Source of the DNA: Burkholderiales bacterium
Lineage (GTDB): Bacteria; Pseudomonadota; Gammaproteobacteria; Burkholderiales; Burkholderiaceae_C
Assembly: GCA_016191995.1 (NCBI GenBank)
Contig: JACPVA010000178.1
Coordinates: forward strand, 1 to 55,046
DNA: 55,046 nucleotides
Reading direction: 5' to 3'
Made by a program: the position numbers and the translations under genes
The notes under the pieces: generated by a model
The model's input: only the letters and a program-made list of their open reading frames with translations
The model's database searches: none
Told to the model about the DNA's origin: nothing
Part shown: positions 1-7,923 of the stretch, piece after piece
Layout: the number at the start of each line of letters is the position of its first letter
Numbering within the stretch: the first letter of the stretch is position 1

Positions 1-792
1 CTCGACGCCCGGGCCGCCGCGCGCGCCGGCGGGTCCGCGCCCGATGCGGCGCGCGCGCCGCTGGCGGTGCGCTGGGCGCGCGACGAGGCCGAACTGCGCG
101 CCGCCCAGCGGCTGCGCCACCTTGTCTTCGTGCAGGAGATGGGCGCGCGCATCGCGCCGCCGCGCGGCACGCCGCCCGGGCACGACGCCGACCTGTTCGA
201 CCCGTTCTGCGAGCACCTGCTCGTCGTCGCCGGCGAGGGCGACGCGGCCGAGGTCGTCGGCACCTACCGCGTGCTGACCCCGGACGCCGCGCGGCGTGCC
301 GGCGGCCTGTACAGCGAGACCGAGTTCGACCTCACCCGGCTGCGCCCGCTGCGGCCGCGCCTGGCCGAGCTCGGCCGCTCCTGCGTCCACCCCGACTGGC
401 GCCGCGGCGGCACGATCCTGCTGCTGTGGGCGGCGCTGGCCGACTTCATGGCGCGCAACGCGCTGGACGCGATGGTCGGCTGCGCCAGCGTGCCGATGCG
501 CGACGGCGGCCACGCCGCCGCCGACCTGTGGCGGCAGCTCGCCGCGACGCATCTGGCGCCGGTCGAGCACCGGGTGCGCGCGCGGCTGCCGCTGCCGGTC
601 GACGAGCTCGGCAGCGGACGCTCGGTCGAGCCGCCGCCGCTGCTCGCCGGCTACCTGCGTTGCGGCGCCAGGCTGCTCGGCGCGCCGGCCTGGGACCCGG
701 ACTTCGGCACCGCCGACCTGCCGCTGCTGTTGCGCCTGGCCGACCTGCCGCCACGCCACCGGCGGCACTTCCTCGGCGCGCACGGCGGCTGA
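1..792 (+). CDS. OlsB-like GNAT N-acyltransferase (5' end outside the window)
   Basis: The reading frame is open from base 1, so the true start may lie upstream; a GTG at 67 is the first internal candidate. The protein has the hallmarks of the ornithine lipid N-acyltransferase / 'putative hemolysin' branch of the GNAT fold: an N-terminal RLRHLVFVQEMG block, a central VVGTYRVL strand, and the ELGRSCVHPDWRRGG segment that forms the acyl-donor loop. Known members transfer a 3-hydroxyacyl group from acyl carrier protein to ornithine, giving lyso-ornithine lipid. The substrate here is inferred. The gene ends convergently against ptsH with 75 bp between them. Confidence 0.75.
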   Translation, partial: LDARAAARAGGSAPDAARAPLAVRWARDEAELRAAQRLRHLVFVQEMGARIAPPRGTPPGHDADLFDPFCEHLLVVAGEGDAAEVVGTYRVLTPDAARRAGGLYSETEFDLTRLRPLRPRLAELGRSCVHPDWRRGGTILLLWAALADFMARNALDAMVGCASVPMRDGGHAAADLWRQLAATHLAPVEHRVRARLPLPVDELGSGRSVEPPPLLAGYLRCGARLLGAPAWDPDFGTADLPLLLRLADLPPRHRRHFLGAHGG

Positions 793-867
793 AGCGTTCG
801 GCGTGGCCGACGCGGCCGGCGCCGCCTCGACGCGCGCGCCGGCGCGCGCCACCCAACCTGGCGCACG

Positions 868-1137
868 CTACTCGCCCTCGCCGAACTTGTCGTCGATCAG
901 CGCCCGCAGCGCGGCCATCGCCTGCTGCTCGTCGGCGCCGTCGGTCTCGATCTCGACCTCGCTGCCCTGGCCGGCGGCCAGCATCATCACGCCCATGATG
1001 CTCTTGGCGTTGATGCGCCGGCCGTTGCGGCTCATGTGAACCTCGCACGCGAAGCCGGCGGCCAGCTTGGTCAGCTTGGCGGACGCGCGCGCGTGCAGGC
1101 CCAACCTATTGCTGATGGTGATCGTCGTTCGGATCAC
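868..1137 (-). CDS. ptsH: HPr phosphocarrier protein of the PTS
   Basis: An 89-residue protein of typical HPr length. The active-site histidine lies in GLHARAS near residue 15 and the regulatory serine in AKSIMGVM near residue 46, so both phosphorylation sites are present. HPr passes phosphate from enzyme I to EIIA proteins. The start is a GTG and lies 32 bp inside the end of the EIIA gene, so the two are translationally coupled. Enzyme I (ptsI), which commonly follows ptsH in Burkholderiales, is not here: the next gene is a convergent acyltransferase. A regulatory rather than sugar-transport PTS is likely, because no sugar permease is seen. Confidence 0.93.
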   Translation of the reverse strand: MIRTTITISNRLGLHARASAKLTKLAAGFACEVHMSRNGRRINAKSIMGVMMLAAGQGSEVEIETDGADEQQAMAALRALIDDKFGEGE

Positions 1138-1555
1138 GGCCGGTGGCGGACGGTTTCTGGTTCTGCGGCCGCGTCGACGCCGCCGGCATCACCCCCTGGG
1201 TCGCGCCGACGACGGCGCGCTCGGCGAGCGCCTCGAGCGACTCGCCGGCATAGCACAGCGCGCGCCACAGCATCGGCACGTTGACGCCGCAGACGACGCG
1301 CACATGCGCGTCGTCGGCCAGCGCCTGCACCGCATTGCACGGCGTGGCCCCGAAGACATCGGTCAGCACCAGCCAGTCGGCCTCGCTGCCCGCGTCCATC
1401 AGCGCGCGCGCCTGCGCCCGCACCGCCTCGGCCGTGGCCGCCGGCGGCACGTCCAGCGCCAGCACCGGATGCCCGCAGTCGGCATAGACATGCCGCGCCA
1501 CGGCCTGCAACGCGGTGGCCAGAGGGGCGTGGGCGACGATCAGCACGGCCGTCAT
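1106..1555 (-). CDS. PTS system EIIA component, mannose/fructose family
   Basis: A 149-residue protein starting at an ATG. It resembles the EIIA-Man fold: MTAVLIVAHAPLA puts the phosphorylatable His at residue 9, and VLTDVFGATPCNA and VCGVNVPML match the conserved second half of the domain. The last 25 residues are polar and probably disordered. It follows the MFS gene by 11 bp and overlaps ptsH, so the three are probably co-transcribed. In Burkholderiales this stand-alone EIIA/HPr pair is thought to have a regulatory role, for example in carbon storage control. That role is inferred here. Confidence 0.9.
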   Translation of the reverse strand: MTAVLIVAHAPLATALQAVARHVYADCGHPVLALDVPPAATAEAVRAQARALMDAGSEADWLVLTDVFGATPCNAVQALADDAHVRVVCGVNVPMLWRALCYAGESLEALAERAVVGATQGVMPAASTRPQNQKPSATGRDPNDDHHQQ

Positions 1556-1566
1556 GTTGCAGTGCA

Positions 1567-2778
1567 TTATGCGCGGCGCAGAAACCACAGGTAGGCCAGC
1601 AGGCATAGCAGCCCGAAGCCGCCGAGCGCCCCCTGGAACGCCGCGGCCGTCTCCCAGCCGGCCGCGCGCAGCCCGTCGATCGCCAACCCGAGCGCCCACT
1701 GGACCGCAAACACGCCGGCGAAGATCAGCAGGTTGTAGGCCGACAGCGCGCGCCCGGCCAGCGTGTCGGGGAAGACCTGCGCCAGCGCCGGCTGCGTCAG
1801 CGAGATGCAGGTGCTCGCGACGCACCAGGCGGCCCAGTGCGCGGCCGCGCTGGACGCCCCGCCGGCGACCGTCCACGCCAGCAGCCCCAGAACCACCGGC
1901 ATGCCGAGCGCGACGACGCGCATCGGGTCCAGCCCGCGCGAGGCCAGGCGTGGCATCAGCGCGCCCCAGGCGAGGAAGGCCAGCAGCATCGCCAGGTTGA
2001 TCGCGAACAGCCCGCCGGCGGCCTGCGCGGCGGTCCAGCCGGCGACCTCGGTCAGCCAGGGCCCGGCCCACAGCGCCTGCACCGCGATCAGCCCGCCATA
2101 CTGCAGCACCGCCAGCGGCGCCAGGCGCAGGAAGAGCGGGTGGCGCGCGATCTCCGCATAGCCGGCGCCGGCCCCCGCGCCGACCTTGCTGGCCGTGCCG
2201 CGCGCGGCGCGATCCGGCGGCGCGAGCCAGGCCACGAGGACGATCGCCGCCGCCAGCATCAGGGCCAGCGCCACGAACAGCCCGCGCCAGCCGAGCAGCG
2301 GCAGCGCCCACTGCACCGGCAGCGTCGACGCGACCATCCCGAGCGAGCCCGTCATCAGCATCCAGGCGTTCGCGCGCAGCTGCATCGGGGCCGAGAAGCG
2401 CAGCCGGTAGCAGGTCAGCGGCGCCATCAGGCAGGCCGCCACCCCCATGCCGATCAGCACGCGCGAGGCGAGCAGCGCGGCGAGCGTTTGCGCGCGCGCG
2501 AAGGCGATGCAGCCCGCCACCGCCAGCGTCATCAGCACTGCCTGCGTCCGCCGCGGGCCCCAGCGGTCCAGCGCCTGGCCGAGCGGAAGCTGCATCAGCG
2601 CGAAACCGAGGAAGTAGGCGCCCGCCAGCAGCCCCAGGTCGCCCGCCCCGAGCGCCAGCTCGCGGCTGAAGACCGGCGCCAGCGTCGCGGTGATGGCGCG
2701 CAGCAGCGCCGACAGGAAATAGGCGAAGGCGAAGACGAGGAAGACGCGCGCCGCTGCCGCGCCGGTGATCGGCGTCAT
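1567..2778 (-). CDS. Major facilitator superfamily transporter
   Basis: A 403-residue protein with about 12 hydrophobic segments and the MFS loop 2-3 signature in GQALDRWGPRRTQ near residues 66-78. It is full length for a 12-helix MFS member and should sit in the inner membrane. The substrate cannot be read from the sequence. It lies 52 bp downstream of a lipoprotein gene and 11 bp upstream of the EIIA gene on the same strand, so it may share a transcript with the PTS genes. Confidence 0.85.
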   Translation of the reverse strand: MTPITGAAAARVFLVFAFAYFLSALLRAITATLAPVFSRELALGAGDLGLLAGAYFLGFALMQLPLGQALDRWGPRRTQAVLMTLAVAGCIAFARAQTLAALLASRVLIGMGVAACLMAPLTCYRLRFSAPMQLRANAWMLMTGSLGMVASTLPVQWALPLLGWRGLFVALALMLAAAIVLVAWLAPPDRAARGTASKVGAGAGAGYAEIARHPLFLRLAPLAVLQYGGLIAVQALWAGPWLTEVAGWTAAQAAGGLFAINLAMLLAFLAWGALMPRLASRGLDPMRVVALGMPVVLGLLAWTVAGGASSAAAHWAAWCVASTCISLTQPALAQVFPDTLAGRALSAYNLLIFAGVFAVQWALGLAIDGLRAAGWETAAAFQGALGGFGLLCLLAYLWFLRRA

Positions 2779-2830
2779 CGCCGCATCGCCGGGCCGATCG
2801 GCGCGGCGTCCCTCCGGGGCCGCGCCCCCC

Positions 2831-3448
2831 TCATGGACGCCGGCGCAGGCTCAGGCTGTCGAAGAAGGTCTGCGCCTCCTCGGCCAGCACCACGCTGCCG
2901 ACCACGCTCGCCTGGTAGACGCGCGCGCCCTCGACGAAGAACGCGACCTGCTGCTGCACCGCGCGCCCATCGGGCAGCCGGCCGCGCGAAGCGAGCCGCG
3001 CGCGCGGCGAATCCGGCGTCGCGCCGTCGACCTTCAGCGGCAGCGCCTCGCCATCGCTGGCGCCGATGTTCGACAGCGCGCTGCGGCGCAGCTCGCGCAG
3101 CACGGCGTCGACGCGCGTGGGGTCGTCCAGGGCGGCAAAGCCGAAGCCCCAGGTCATGCCCATGGCCTGGCAGGCATGCAGCGTCCAGGTGACTTCGGCC
3201 CCGCCGAGCTCGACCCGGCGCGCGTGGCTCGCCGGCTTGCACGGCATCAGCACCAGCGCACCGCTGCCGTCGGGCCGGACCTCGCGCCAGTCCAGCGCCG
3301 GGCTGCACGCATGCAGCGCGGCGAGCAGCACGAGGCAGGCCAGCGCCGCCGCCGGCCGCCCGACGGGGGCGCTGGCCAGCGCGACGGCCGCGGTGCAGGC
3401 CGGCGCGCCGGCAGGGGTGGCAGGTGACCGACGCGAGGCAAGCGGCAT
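2831..3448 (-). CDS. Probable lipoprotein of unknown function
   Basis: A 205-residue reading frame. A hydrophobic stretch near residues 33-47 ends in a lipobox-like LHAC, which would lipidate Cys48. The 30 residues before it are long for a signal peptide, so the real start may be further in, although I see no better start codon. The mature part has no domain I recognise; it is a mix of short strands and helices ending in FFDSLSLRRRP. It is divergent from the CoA-transferase gene, with 95 bp between them. Confidence 0.6.
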   Translation of the reverse strand: MPLASRRSPATPAGAPACTAAVALASAPVGRPAAALACLVLLAALHACSPALDWREVRPDGSGALVLMPCKPASHARRVELGGAEVTWTLHACQAMGMTWGFGFAALDDPTRVDAVLRELRRSALSNIGASDGEALPLKVDGATPDSPRARLASRGRLPDGRAVQQQVAFFVEGARVYQASVVGSVVLAEEAQTFFDSLSLRRRP

Positions 3449-3543
3449 ACCGCGATTATCCCGGGCGGACCGCCCGCCGGGGGTCGCCGCGCCCTCGCGG
3501 CGGTCGGCGCCACGGTCGGCGCTGCGGCGACAATCGCCCCACG

Positions 3544-4818
3544 ATGAACCCGCCGCGCCCGACCCCTGCCGACCCCACGCCCGGCGCGCTCGAAGGGGTG
3601 CGCGTGCTCGACCTGTCGCGCGTGCTCGCCGGCCCCTGGTGCACGCAGACGCTGGCCGACCTCGGCGCCGACGTGATCAAGGTCGAGCGGCCGCCCGCAC
3701 CCGGCGGCGGCCATCCGGGCGGCGACGATACGCGCGGCTGGGGCCCGCCCTTCCTGCAGGACCGCGACGGCCGCGACACCGCCGAGGCAACGTACTACCT
3801 CGGCACCAACCGCAACAAGCGCTCGATCACGGTCGACCTCGCGCACCCCGACGGGCAGGCGCTGATCCGGCGCCTCGCGCGCGACTGCGACATCGTGGTC
3901 GAGAATTTCAAGGTCGGCGACATGGCACGCTACGGGCTGGATGCGGCGTCGCTGCTGGCGCTGCAGCCGCGGCTCGTCTACTGCTCGATCACCGGCTTCG
4001 GCCAGACCGGCCCGTACCGCGACCGCGCCGGCTACGACTATGCGATCCAGGGCCTGGGCGGGCTGATGAGCGTGACCGGCGAGCGCGACGAGCTGCCCGG
4101 CGGCGGGCCGCAGAAGGTCGGCGTCGCGGTCGCCGACCTGTTCACCGGGATGTACGCGACGGTGGCGATCCTGGCCGCGCTGCGTCACCGCGACGCGACC
4201 GGCTGCGGGCAGGCGATCGACATGGCGCTGCTCGACTGCCAGGTCGCGATGCTCGCCAACCTCGGCGCGAGCTACCTCGTCACGCGCCGGCCGCCGCGGC
4301 GGCTCGGCAACGCACACCAGAATATCGTGCCCTACCAGGTGTTCGAGGCCGCCGACGGGCACATGATCCTGGCCGTCGGCAACGACGCCCAGTTCGCGAA
4401 GTTCTGCGCCCTCGCCGGGAGGCCGGAGCTGGCCGCCGATGCGCGCTTCGCGACCAACGCCGGCCGCGTCCGGCACCGCGAGCAGCTGGTGCCGATCGTC
4501 GCCGGGCTGATGCGAACGCGCAAGCGCGCCGACTGGCTGGCCGCGCTGGAGGCGGCGAAGGTGCCTTGCGGGCCGATCAACGACCTGGCCGAGGTCTTCG
4601 CCGACGCGCAGGTGCGCGCGCGCGGCATGACCGCGACGCTGCCGCACCCGCTGGCCGACGCGGTCGAGGTCGTCGCCAGCCCGATCCGGATGTCCGCCAC
4701 CCCGCCGACGCTGCGCCGCGCGCCGCCGCTGCTCGGCCAGCATACCGACGAGGTGCTGGCCGAGTTCGGACTCGGCGCCGACGAGACCGCTGCGCTGCGC
4801 GCTGCCGGCGCGATTTGA
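3544..4818 (+). CDS. CaiB/BaiF family acyl-CoA transferase (family III)
   Basis: A 424-residue protein beginning at ATG 3544. The N-terminal GVRVLDLSRVLAGPWCTQ, then LGADVIKVERP, and VADLFTGMYA with the catalytic Asp near residue 198, are diagnostic of family III CoA-transferases, which move CoA between carboxylic acids through an aspartyl anhydride. IDMALLDCQ and QNIVPYQVFEA are also typical. The donor and acceptor cannot be told from sequence; succinyl-CoA:glutarate or a similar pair is common in this group. The frame opens earlier, at a GTG at 3424, but that would overlap the divergent gene and adds no conserved residues. Confidence 0.9.
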   Translation: MNPPRPTPADPTPGALEGVRVLDLSRVLAGPWCTQTLADLGADVIKVERPPAPGGGHPGGDDTRGWGPPFLQDRDGRDTAEATYYLGTNRNKRSITVDLAHPDGQALIRRLARDCDIVVENFKVGDMARYGLDAASLLALQPRLVYCSITGFGQTGPYRDRAGYDYAIQGLGGLMSVTGERDELPGGGPQKVGVAVADLFTGMYATVAILAALRHRDATGCGQAIDMALLDCQVAMLANLGASYLVTRRPPRRLGNAHQNIVPYQVFEAADGHMILAVGNDAQFAKFCALAGRPELAADARFATNAGRVRHREQLVPIVAGLMRTRKRADWLAALEAAKVPCGPINDLAEVFADAQVRARGMTATLPHPLADAVEVVASPIRMSATPPTLRRAPPLLGQHTDEVLAEFGLGADETAALRAAGAI

Positions 4819-4882
4819 GAGCGGTCGCACGGGCCGCGAGCCGGACCTCGGCCGACTCGTCATTCACGCTGGAGCCCCTTCC

Positions 4883-4896
4883 GGGGGGGGGGGGGG
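4883..4896. repeat. Run of 14 consecutive G residues
   Basis: A 14-G homopolymer between two convergent genes, followed at once by a second run of seven G. It lies inside two similar units, each beginning GGAGCCCC and folding back on the following G run (about 4871-4896 and 4921-4940). The tract is outside any coding region. Its length could vary by slippage or be a sequencing error. Confidence 0.9.
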
Positions 4897-4968
4897 CTGG
4901 GGGGGCTGTCCGACATGCTGGAGCCCCCTCTCGGAGGGGGCGCGGGGAGCGGTACGCAAAGGCCCGAG

Positions 4969-4999
4969 GGCCTTGAGCGGCCAACGGCCGCTCAAGGCC
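4969..4999. terminator. Strong hairpin between convergent genes, probable bidirectional terminator
   Basis: Two perfectly complementary 14-base arms (4969-4982 and 4986-4999) flank a 3-base AAC loop. The right arm covers the TGA stop of the AEC transporter gene (4992-4994). There is no T tract on either side, so it would act as a GC-only terminator or as an mRNA 3'-end stabiliser for both convergent transcripts. The structure is seen directly; the role is inferred. Confidence 0.6.
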
Positions 5000-5954
5000 G
5001 CGCCCCGAACCCCCAGGCCAGCAGCGAGAAGCTGACGAAGGCGGCCGCGGTGCTGCTCATGATGATGCGCGCGATGCGGCCGTTGTCGGCGCCGTAGCGC
5101 TCGGCCAGCAGCGAGACGTTGCTCGCGCTCGGCAGCGCCGCGGCGAGCGTGATCACGGTCGCCTGGAAGGTCGAGATCGGCAGCCCGAGCCTCATCGCGG
5201 TGCCGGCGAGCACGAAGATCAGCAGCGGATGCACGAACAGCTTGACCGCGGCCACCGGCAGGTAGCGCGACGGCGGCGTGCGCGTATGCGCATGCTGGCC
5301 GCCTCGGTGCAGCACGGCGCCGATCGTGAACAACGCCACCGGCGTGGCGGCATCGGCGAGCATGCGAACCACCGTGTCGACCGGCCCGGGCAGCTTCCAG
5401 CCCCCGACCGAGAACAGTGCGCCGAGCGCGATCGCCCACGGCAGCGGGTTGGCGAGCGCGCCGCGCAACGCGCGCACCGCGCCGGCGCGCGCGCCATGGC
5501 CGACCGCATCGCCGGCCTGCGCCAGCGCGATGCAGATCGAACTCGTCACGAACAGGTCCGCCAGCACGACGCTGATCACCGGCCCGGCCGCCGCCGGGCC
5601 GAGCAGCGCCACCAGCAGCGGCACGCCCATGAAACCGGTATTCGGGAATGCCGCCACCAGCGCGCCGAAGGCGGCATCCTTGAGCCCGACCGGCTCGCGC
5701 CAGGTCAGCGCGATGGTGAAGAAGACGATCAGCAGCGCGCTGGCGAGATAGACGCCGAGCACGACCGGGTCGAACAGCTGCAGGATCGGCGTGCCGGCGC
5801 CGAAGCGGAACAGCAGCGCCGGCAGCGCGAAGTACAGCACGAAGGCGTTGAGCCCCGGGATCGCGCTCTCGGGCAGCACATGCCGGTGCGCTGCCAGGTA
5901 GCCCGCCAGCACGAGGGCGAAGAACGGGACCGTGACGGCGAGGATGGCCTGCAT
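4992..5954 (-). CDS. AEC (auxin efflux carrier) family transporter
   Basis: A 320-residue, very hydrophobic protein with about ten membrane segments, starting at the ATG of MQAILAVTVPFFALVLAGYL. The segments AAFPNTGFMGVPLL and PVALFTIGAVLHRGG match the two half-repeats typical of the AEC family. Bacterial members export or import small organic acids such as malate or malonate; the substrate here is unknown. Its stop codon lies in a hairpin. The gene is divergent from the next lipoprotein gene, with 66 bp between the start codons. Confidence 0.85.
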   Translation of the reverse strand: MQAILAVTVPFFALVLAGYLAAHRHVLPESAIPGLNAFVLYFALPALLFRFGAGTPILQLFDPVVLGVYLASALLIVFFTIALTWREPVGLKDAAFGALVAAFPNTGFMGVPLLVALLGPAAAGPVISVVLADLFVTSSICIALAQAGDAVGHGARAGAVRALRGALANPLPWAIALGALFSVGGWKLPGPVDTVVRMLADAATPVALFTIGAVLHRGGQHAHTRTPPSRYLPVAAVKLFVHPLLIFVLAGTAMRLGLPISTFQATVITLAAALPSASNVSLLAERYGADNGRIARIIMSSTAAAFVSFSLLAWGFGARP

Positions 5955-6020
5955 CGCGGCGCGCAGTATCGCCTCACAGCCAGCACTCGCCCGGGGCGCG
6001 CCGCGGCTACCATCGCGGTC

Positions 6021-6569
6021 ATGGATTCGTTGCGCCTGCCCCTGCGGCCCGCGGCCCGGGTCGTCGCGCGCGCCGCGCCCCGCCGCGGCGCGGCATACGC
6101 CCGGGCGCTCGCGCCGATGCTCGCGGCCTTGCTGGCCGCGGGCTGCGGCAAGGAGGCGCCGGCGCCGATCGGCGCGCCCGGCGCCCCGCTGCCGCCGCTG
6201 GCCCAGGCCAACCCGGCCGTCCGCGTCGACAGCGTCGCCGCCGACGAGGCCGCGCTCGGCGTGCCGCTTTACCCGCGCGCGTCGATCGAGGGCGAAGGCG
6301 CGTCGCACGTCGCATCCGCCGGCAGCACGACGCTGCTGCTGTCGCAGCGCTCGCCCGACCCGGCGCGCGATGTCGCCCTCTTCTACCGCGAGGCGATGCG
6401 CGTGCTCGCCGAAGGCAAGGAGCTGGCCGAGATCGGCAGCGCGGACGACGGCGCGACCACGCTCGTGCTCGGCGACCCGGCGGCGCGGCGTGCGGTGCAG
6501 GTGCACATCAGTGCCGACGGGTCGGGCAGCCGGATCCAGATCGTCAGCACACGCGCGACCGCGCCCTGA
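6021..6569 (+). CDS. Probable lipoprotein of unknown function
   Basis: A 182-residue protein. Its N-terminus is Arg-rich, followed by a hydrophobic stretch and a clear lipobox LLAAGC near residue 40, so it should be lipid-anchored and periplasm-facing. The mature region starts with a Pro/Ala-rich linker and then a small alpha/beta domain with GVPLYPRA and VALFYREAM. That pattern (a value compared with a 'Y/F-R-E-x-M' helix) is common in uncharacterised envelope proteins of Burkholderiales. No enzyme motif is visible. Confidence 0.7.
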   Translation: MDSLRLPLRPAARVVARAAPRRGAAYARALAPMLAALLAAGCGKEAPAPIGAPGAPLPPLAQANPAVRVDSVAADEAALGVPLYPRASIEGEGASHVASAGSTTLLLSQRSPDPARDVALFYREAMRVLAEGKELAEIGSADDGATTLVLGDPAARRAVQVHISADGSGSRIQIVSTRATAP

Positions 6570-6684
6570 AGGCCCTCGACCCCCTCGGATGCGGGTCCAC
6601 CCGGTCTGCGCAGCGCGCGCGGCGCGGCTAGCATCCGCCGGTCGCCGCCCGGGTGCGGCCACCGACGAAAGAAGGAGACCCATC

Positions 6685-7884
6685 GTGCGAACCACCAAGC
6701 GTGCGGCCGTGCTCGCGATCGCGATCTCGCTGGCCACCCTGCCGGCGATGGCCGGCAAGCCGCTGCCACCGCGCGACTGGCAGGAGGTCACGCCGGCGGC
6801 CAGCGTCACCGGCGTCGACGGGCAGAGCTACAGCCCGAGCTGCTCGGCGCTGCCCGGCACCGACCCGAGCTTCCGCTTCTGGCACCGGCCCGGGCGCAGC
6901 GACAAGCTCGTCGTCTACTTCGAAGGCGGCGGCGCGTGCTGGGACGACCTGACCTGCAGCTTCCCGATCGGATCCGGCCTGCCGTCGCCGGCGCCTCAGT
7001 TCTACGCGCCGGCGATCCCGCCCGGCTCGACGCCGGCGGGCATCGGCGGGATGTTCGACACCACGCGCGCCGACAACCCGGTGCGCGACTGGAACCTGGT
7101 CTACATCCCGTACTGCAGCGGCGATATCCACACTGGGTCGACGACGAAGAACTACTTCAACGCCGGCAACCCCTACCTGCCCGCGCAGTACGAGATCCGG
7201 CACCGCGGCTTCGACAACTTCATGGCGGTGCTCGCGTGGATGAAGAGCGAACTGCCCAAGCCGAACCAGATCCTCGTCACCGGAGTGAGCGCCGGCGGTT
7301 ACGGCGCGACGGCCAATTTCCCGTGGGTCGAGCGCAGCTACGGCTCGGCGCGCGTCTCGCTGCTGGCCGACGCGAGCCAGGGCGTGACGACCGAGGCCTT
7401 CGACAACGGCCCGGTCGGCCGCAACAGCTGGAACCCGCAGCTCGCCCCCTGGGTCTTCGGCGCCGCGCCGACGATGCTGCCCGGCAACCAGCTGATGCGC
7501 GCGGTCGCGCTCGCCCACCCGCGCAGCAAGGTCGCGCAGTTCACGACCGCGCTGGACGAGGTCCAGATCGGTTTCTACGGGGTGATGAAGCAGTTCTACG
7601 GCCCCGGCGGCAGCTGCCCGAACCCGGCCGTCGACTGGAACCAGCAGATGCTCGCCGCGCTCTCCGCCGATGCCGGGCTGCCGAACTACCGCCACTATCT
7701 GGCCGCCGGCAGCTACCACACGTTGCTGCGCGACGACCACTACTACGACGAGGCCTCGGCCGGCGTGCCGTTTGCCGGCTGGCTGGGCCAGATGCTGGCC
7801 AACCAGGGTGGCACCGGCGGCGCCGGCGGCAAGTGGTTCGACGCCGCCTGCCCGGGCTGCCTGACGCCGCTGCCCTGCGAGTGA
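6685..7884 (+). CDS. Secreted pectinacetylesterase / Notum-like serine hydrolase
   Basis: A 399-residue protein read from a GTG at 6685. This start is set by a good AAGGAG ribosome site at 6671-6676 and is followed at once by a Sec signal peptide (hydrophobic LAIAISLATL, cut after AMA). The mature protein carries VVYFEGGGACWDD (oxyanion-hole region), the nucleophile elbow GVSAGGYGA near residues 199-207, and Cys pairs including SCPNP and CPGC. These are the marks of the pectinacetylesterase/Notum family of alpha/beta hydrolases, which remove ester-linked acyl groups from polysaccharides or other polymers. The actual substrate is not known. Confidence 0.85.
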   Translation: MRTTKRAAVLAIAISLATLPAMAGKPLPPRDWQEVTPAASVTGVDGQSYSPSCSALPGTDPSFRFWHRPGRSDKLVVYFEGGGACWDDLTCSFPIGSGLPSPAPQFYAPAIPPGSTPAGIGGMFDTTRADNPVRDWNLVYIPYCSGDIHTGSTTKNYFNAGNPYLPAQYEIRHRGFDNFMAVLAWMKSELPKPNQILVTGVSAGGYGATANFPWVERSYGSARVSLLADASQGVTTEAFDNGPVGRNSWNPQLAPWVFGAAPTMLPGNQLMRAVALAHPRSKVAQFTTALDEVQIGFYGVMKQFYGPGGSCPNPAVDWNQQMLAALSADAGLPNYRHYLAAGSYHTLLRDDHYYDEASAGVPFAGWLGQMLANQGGTGGAGGKWFDAACPGCLTPLPCE

Positions 7885-7890
7885 CGCGGC

Positions 7891-7912
7891 GCCGGGGCCG
7901 GCCGGCCCCGGC
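7891..7912. terminator. Perfect 22-bp GC palindrome between convergent genes
   Basis: The 22 bases are fully self-complementary and consist only of G and C. They lie between the stop of the secreted hydrolase gene (7884) and the end of the amidase gene (7924). There is no T tract. The position suggests a shared terminator or 3'-end structure for both transcripts. Confidence 0.5.
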
Positions 7913-7923
7913 CTTGCCGCCCG

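Noticed and set aside
831-850. Alternating GC palindrome between the acyltransferase and ptsH genes
   Set aside because: Self-complementary GC strings are expected in this composition, and no T tract or further structure supports a terminator.
3424-3543. GTG start for the CoA-transferase at 3424
   Set aside because: It adds 40 residues unlike the family and overlaps the divergent lipoprotein gene; ATG 3544 begins right before the conserved block.
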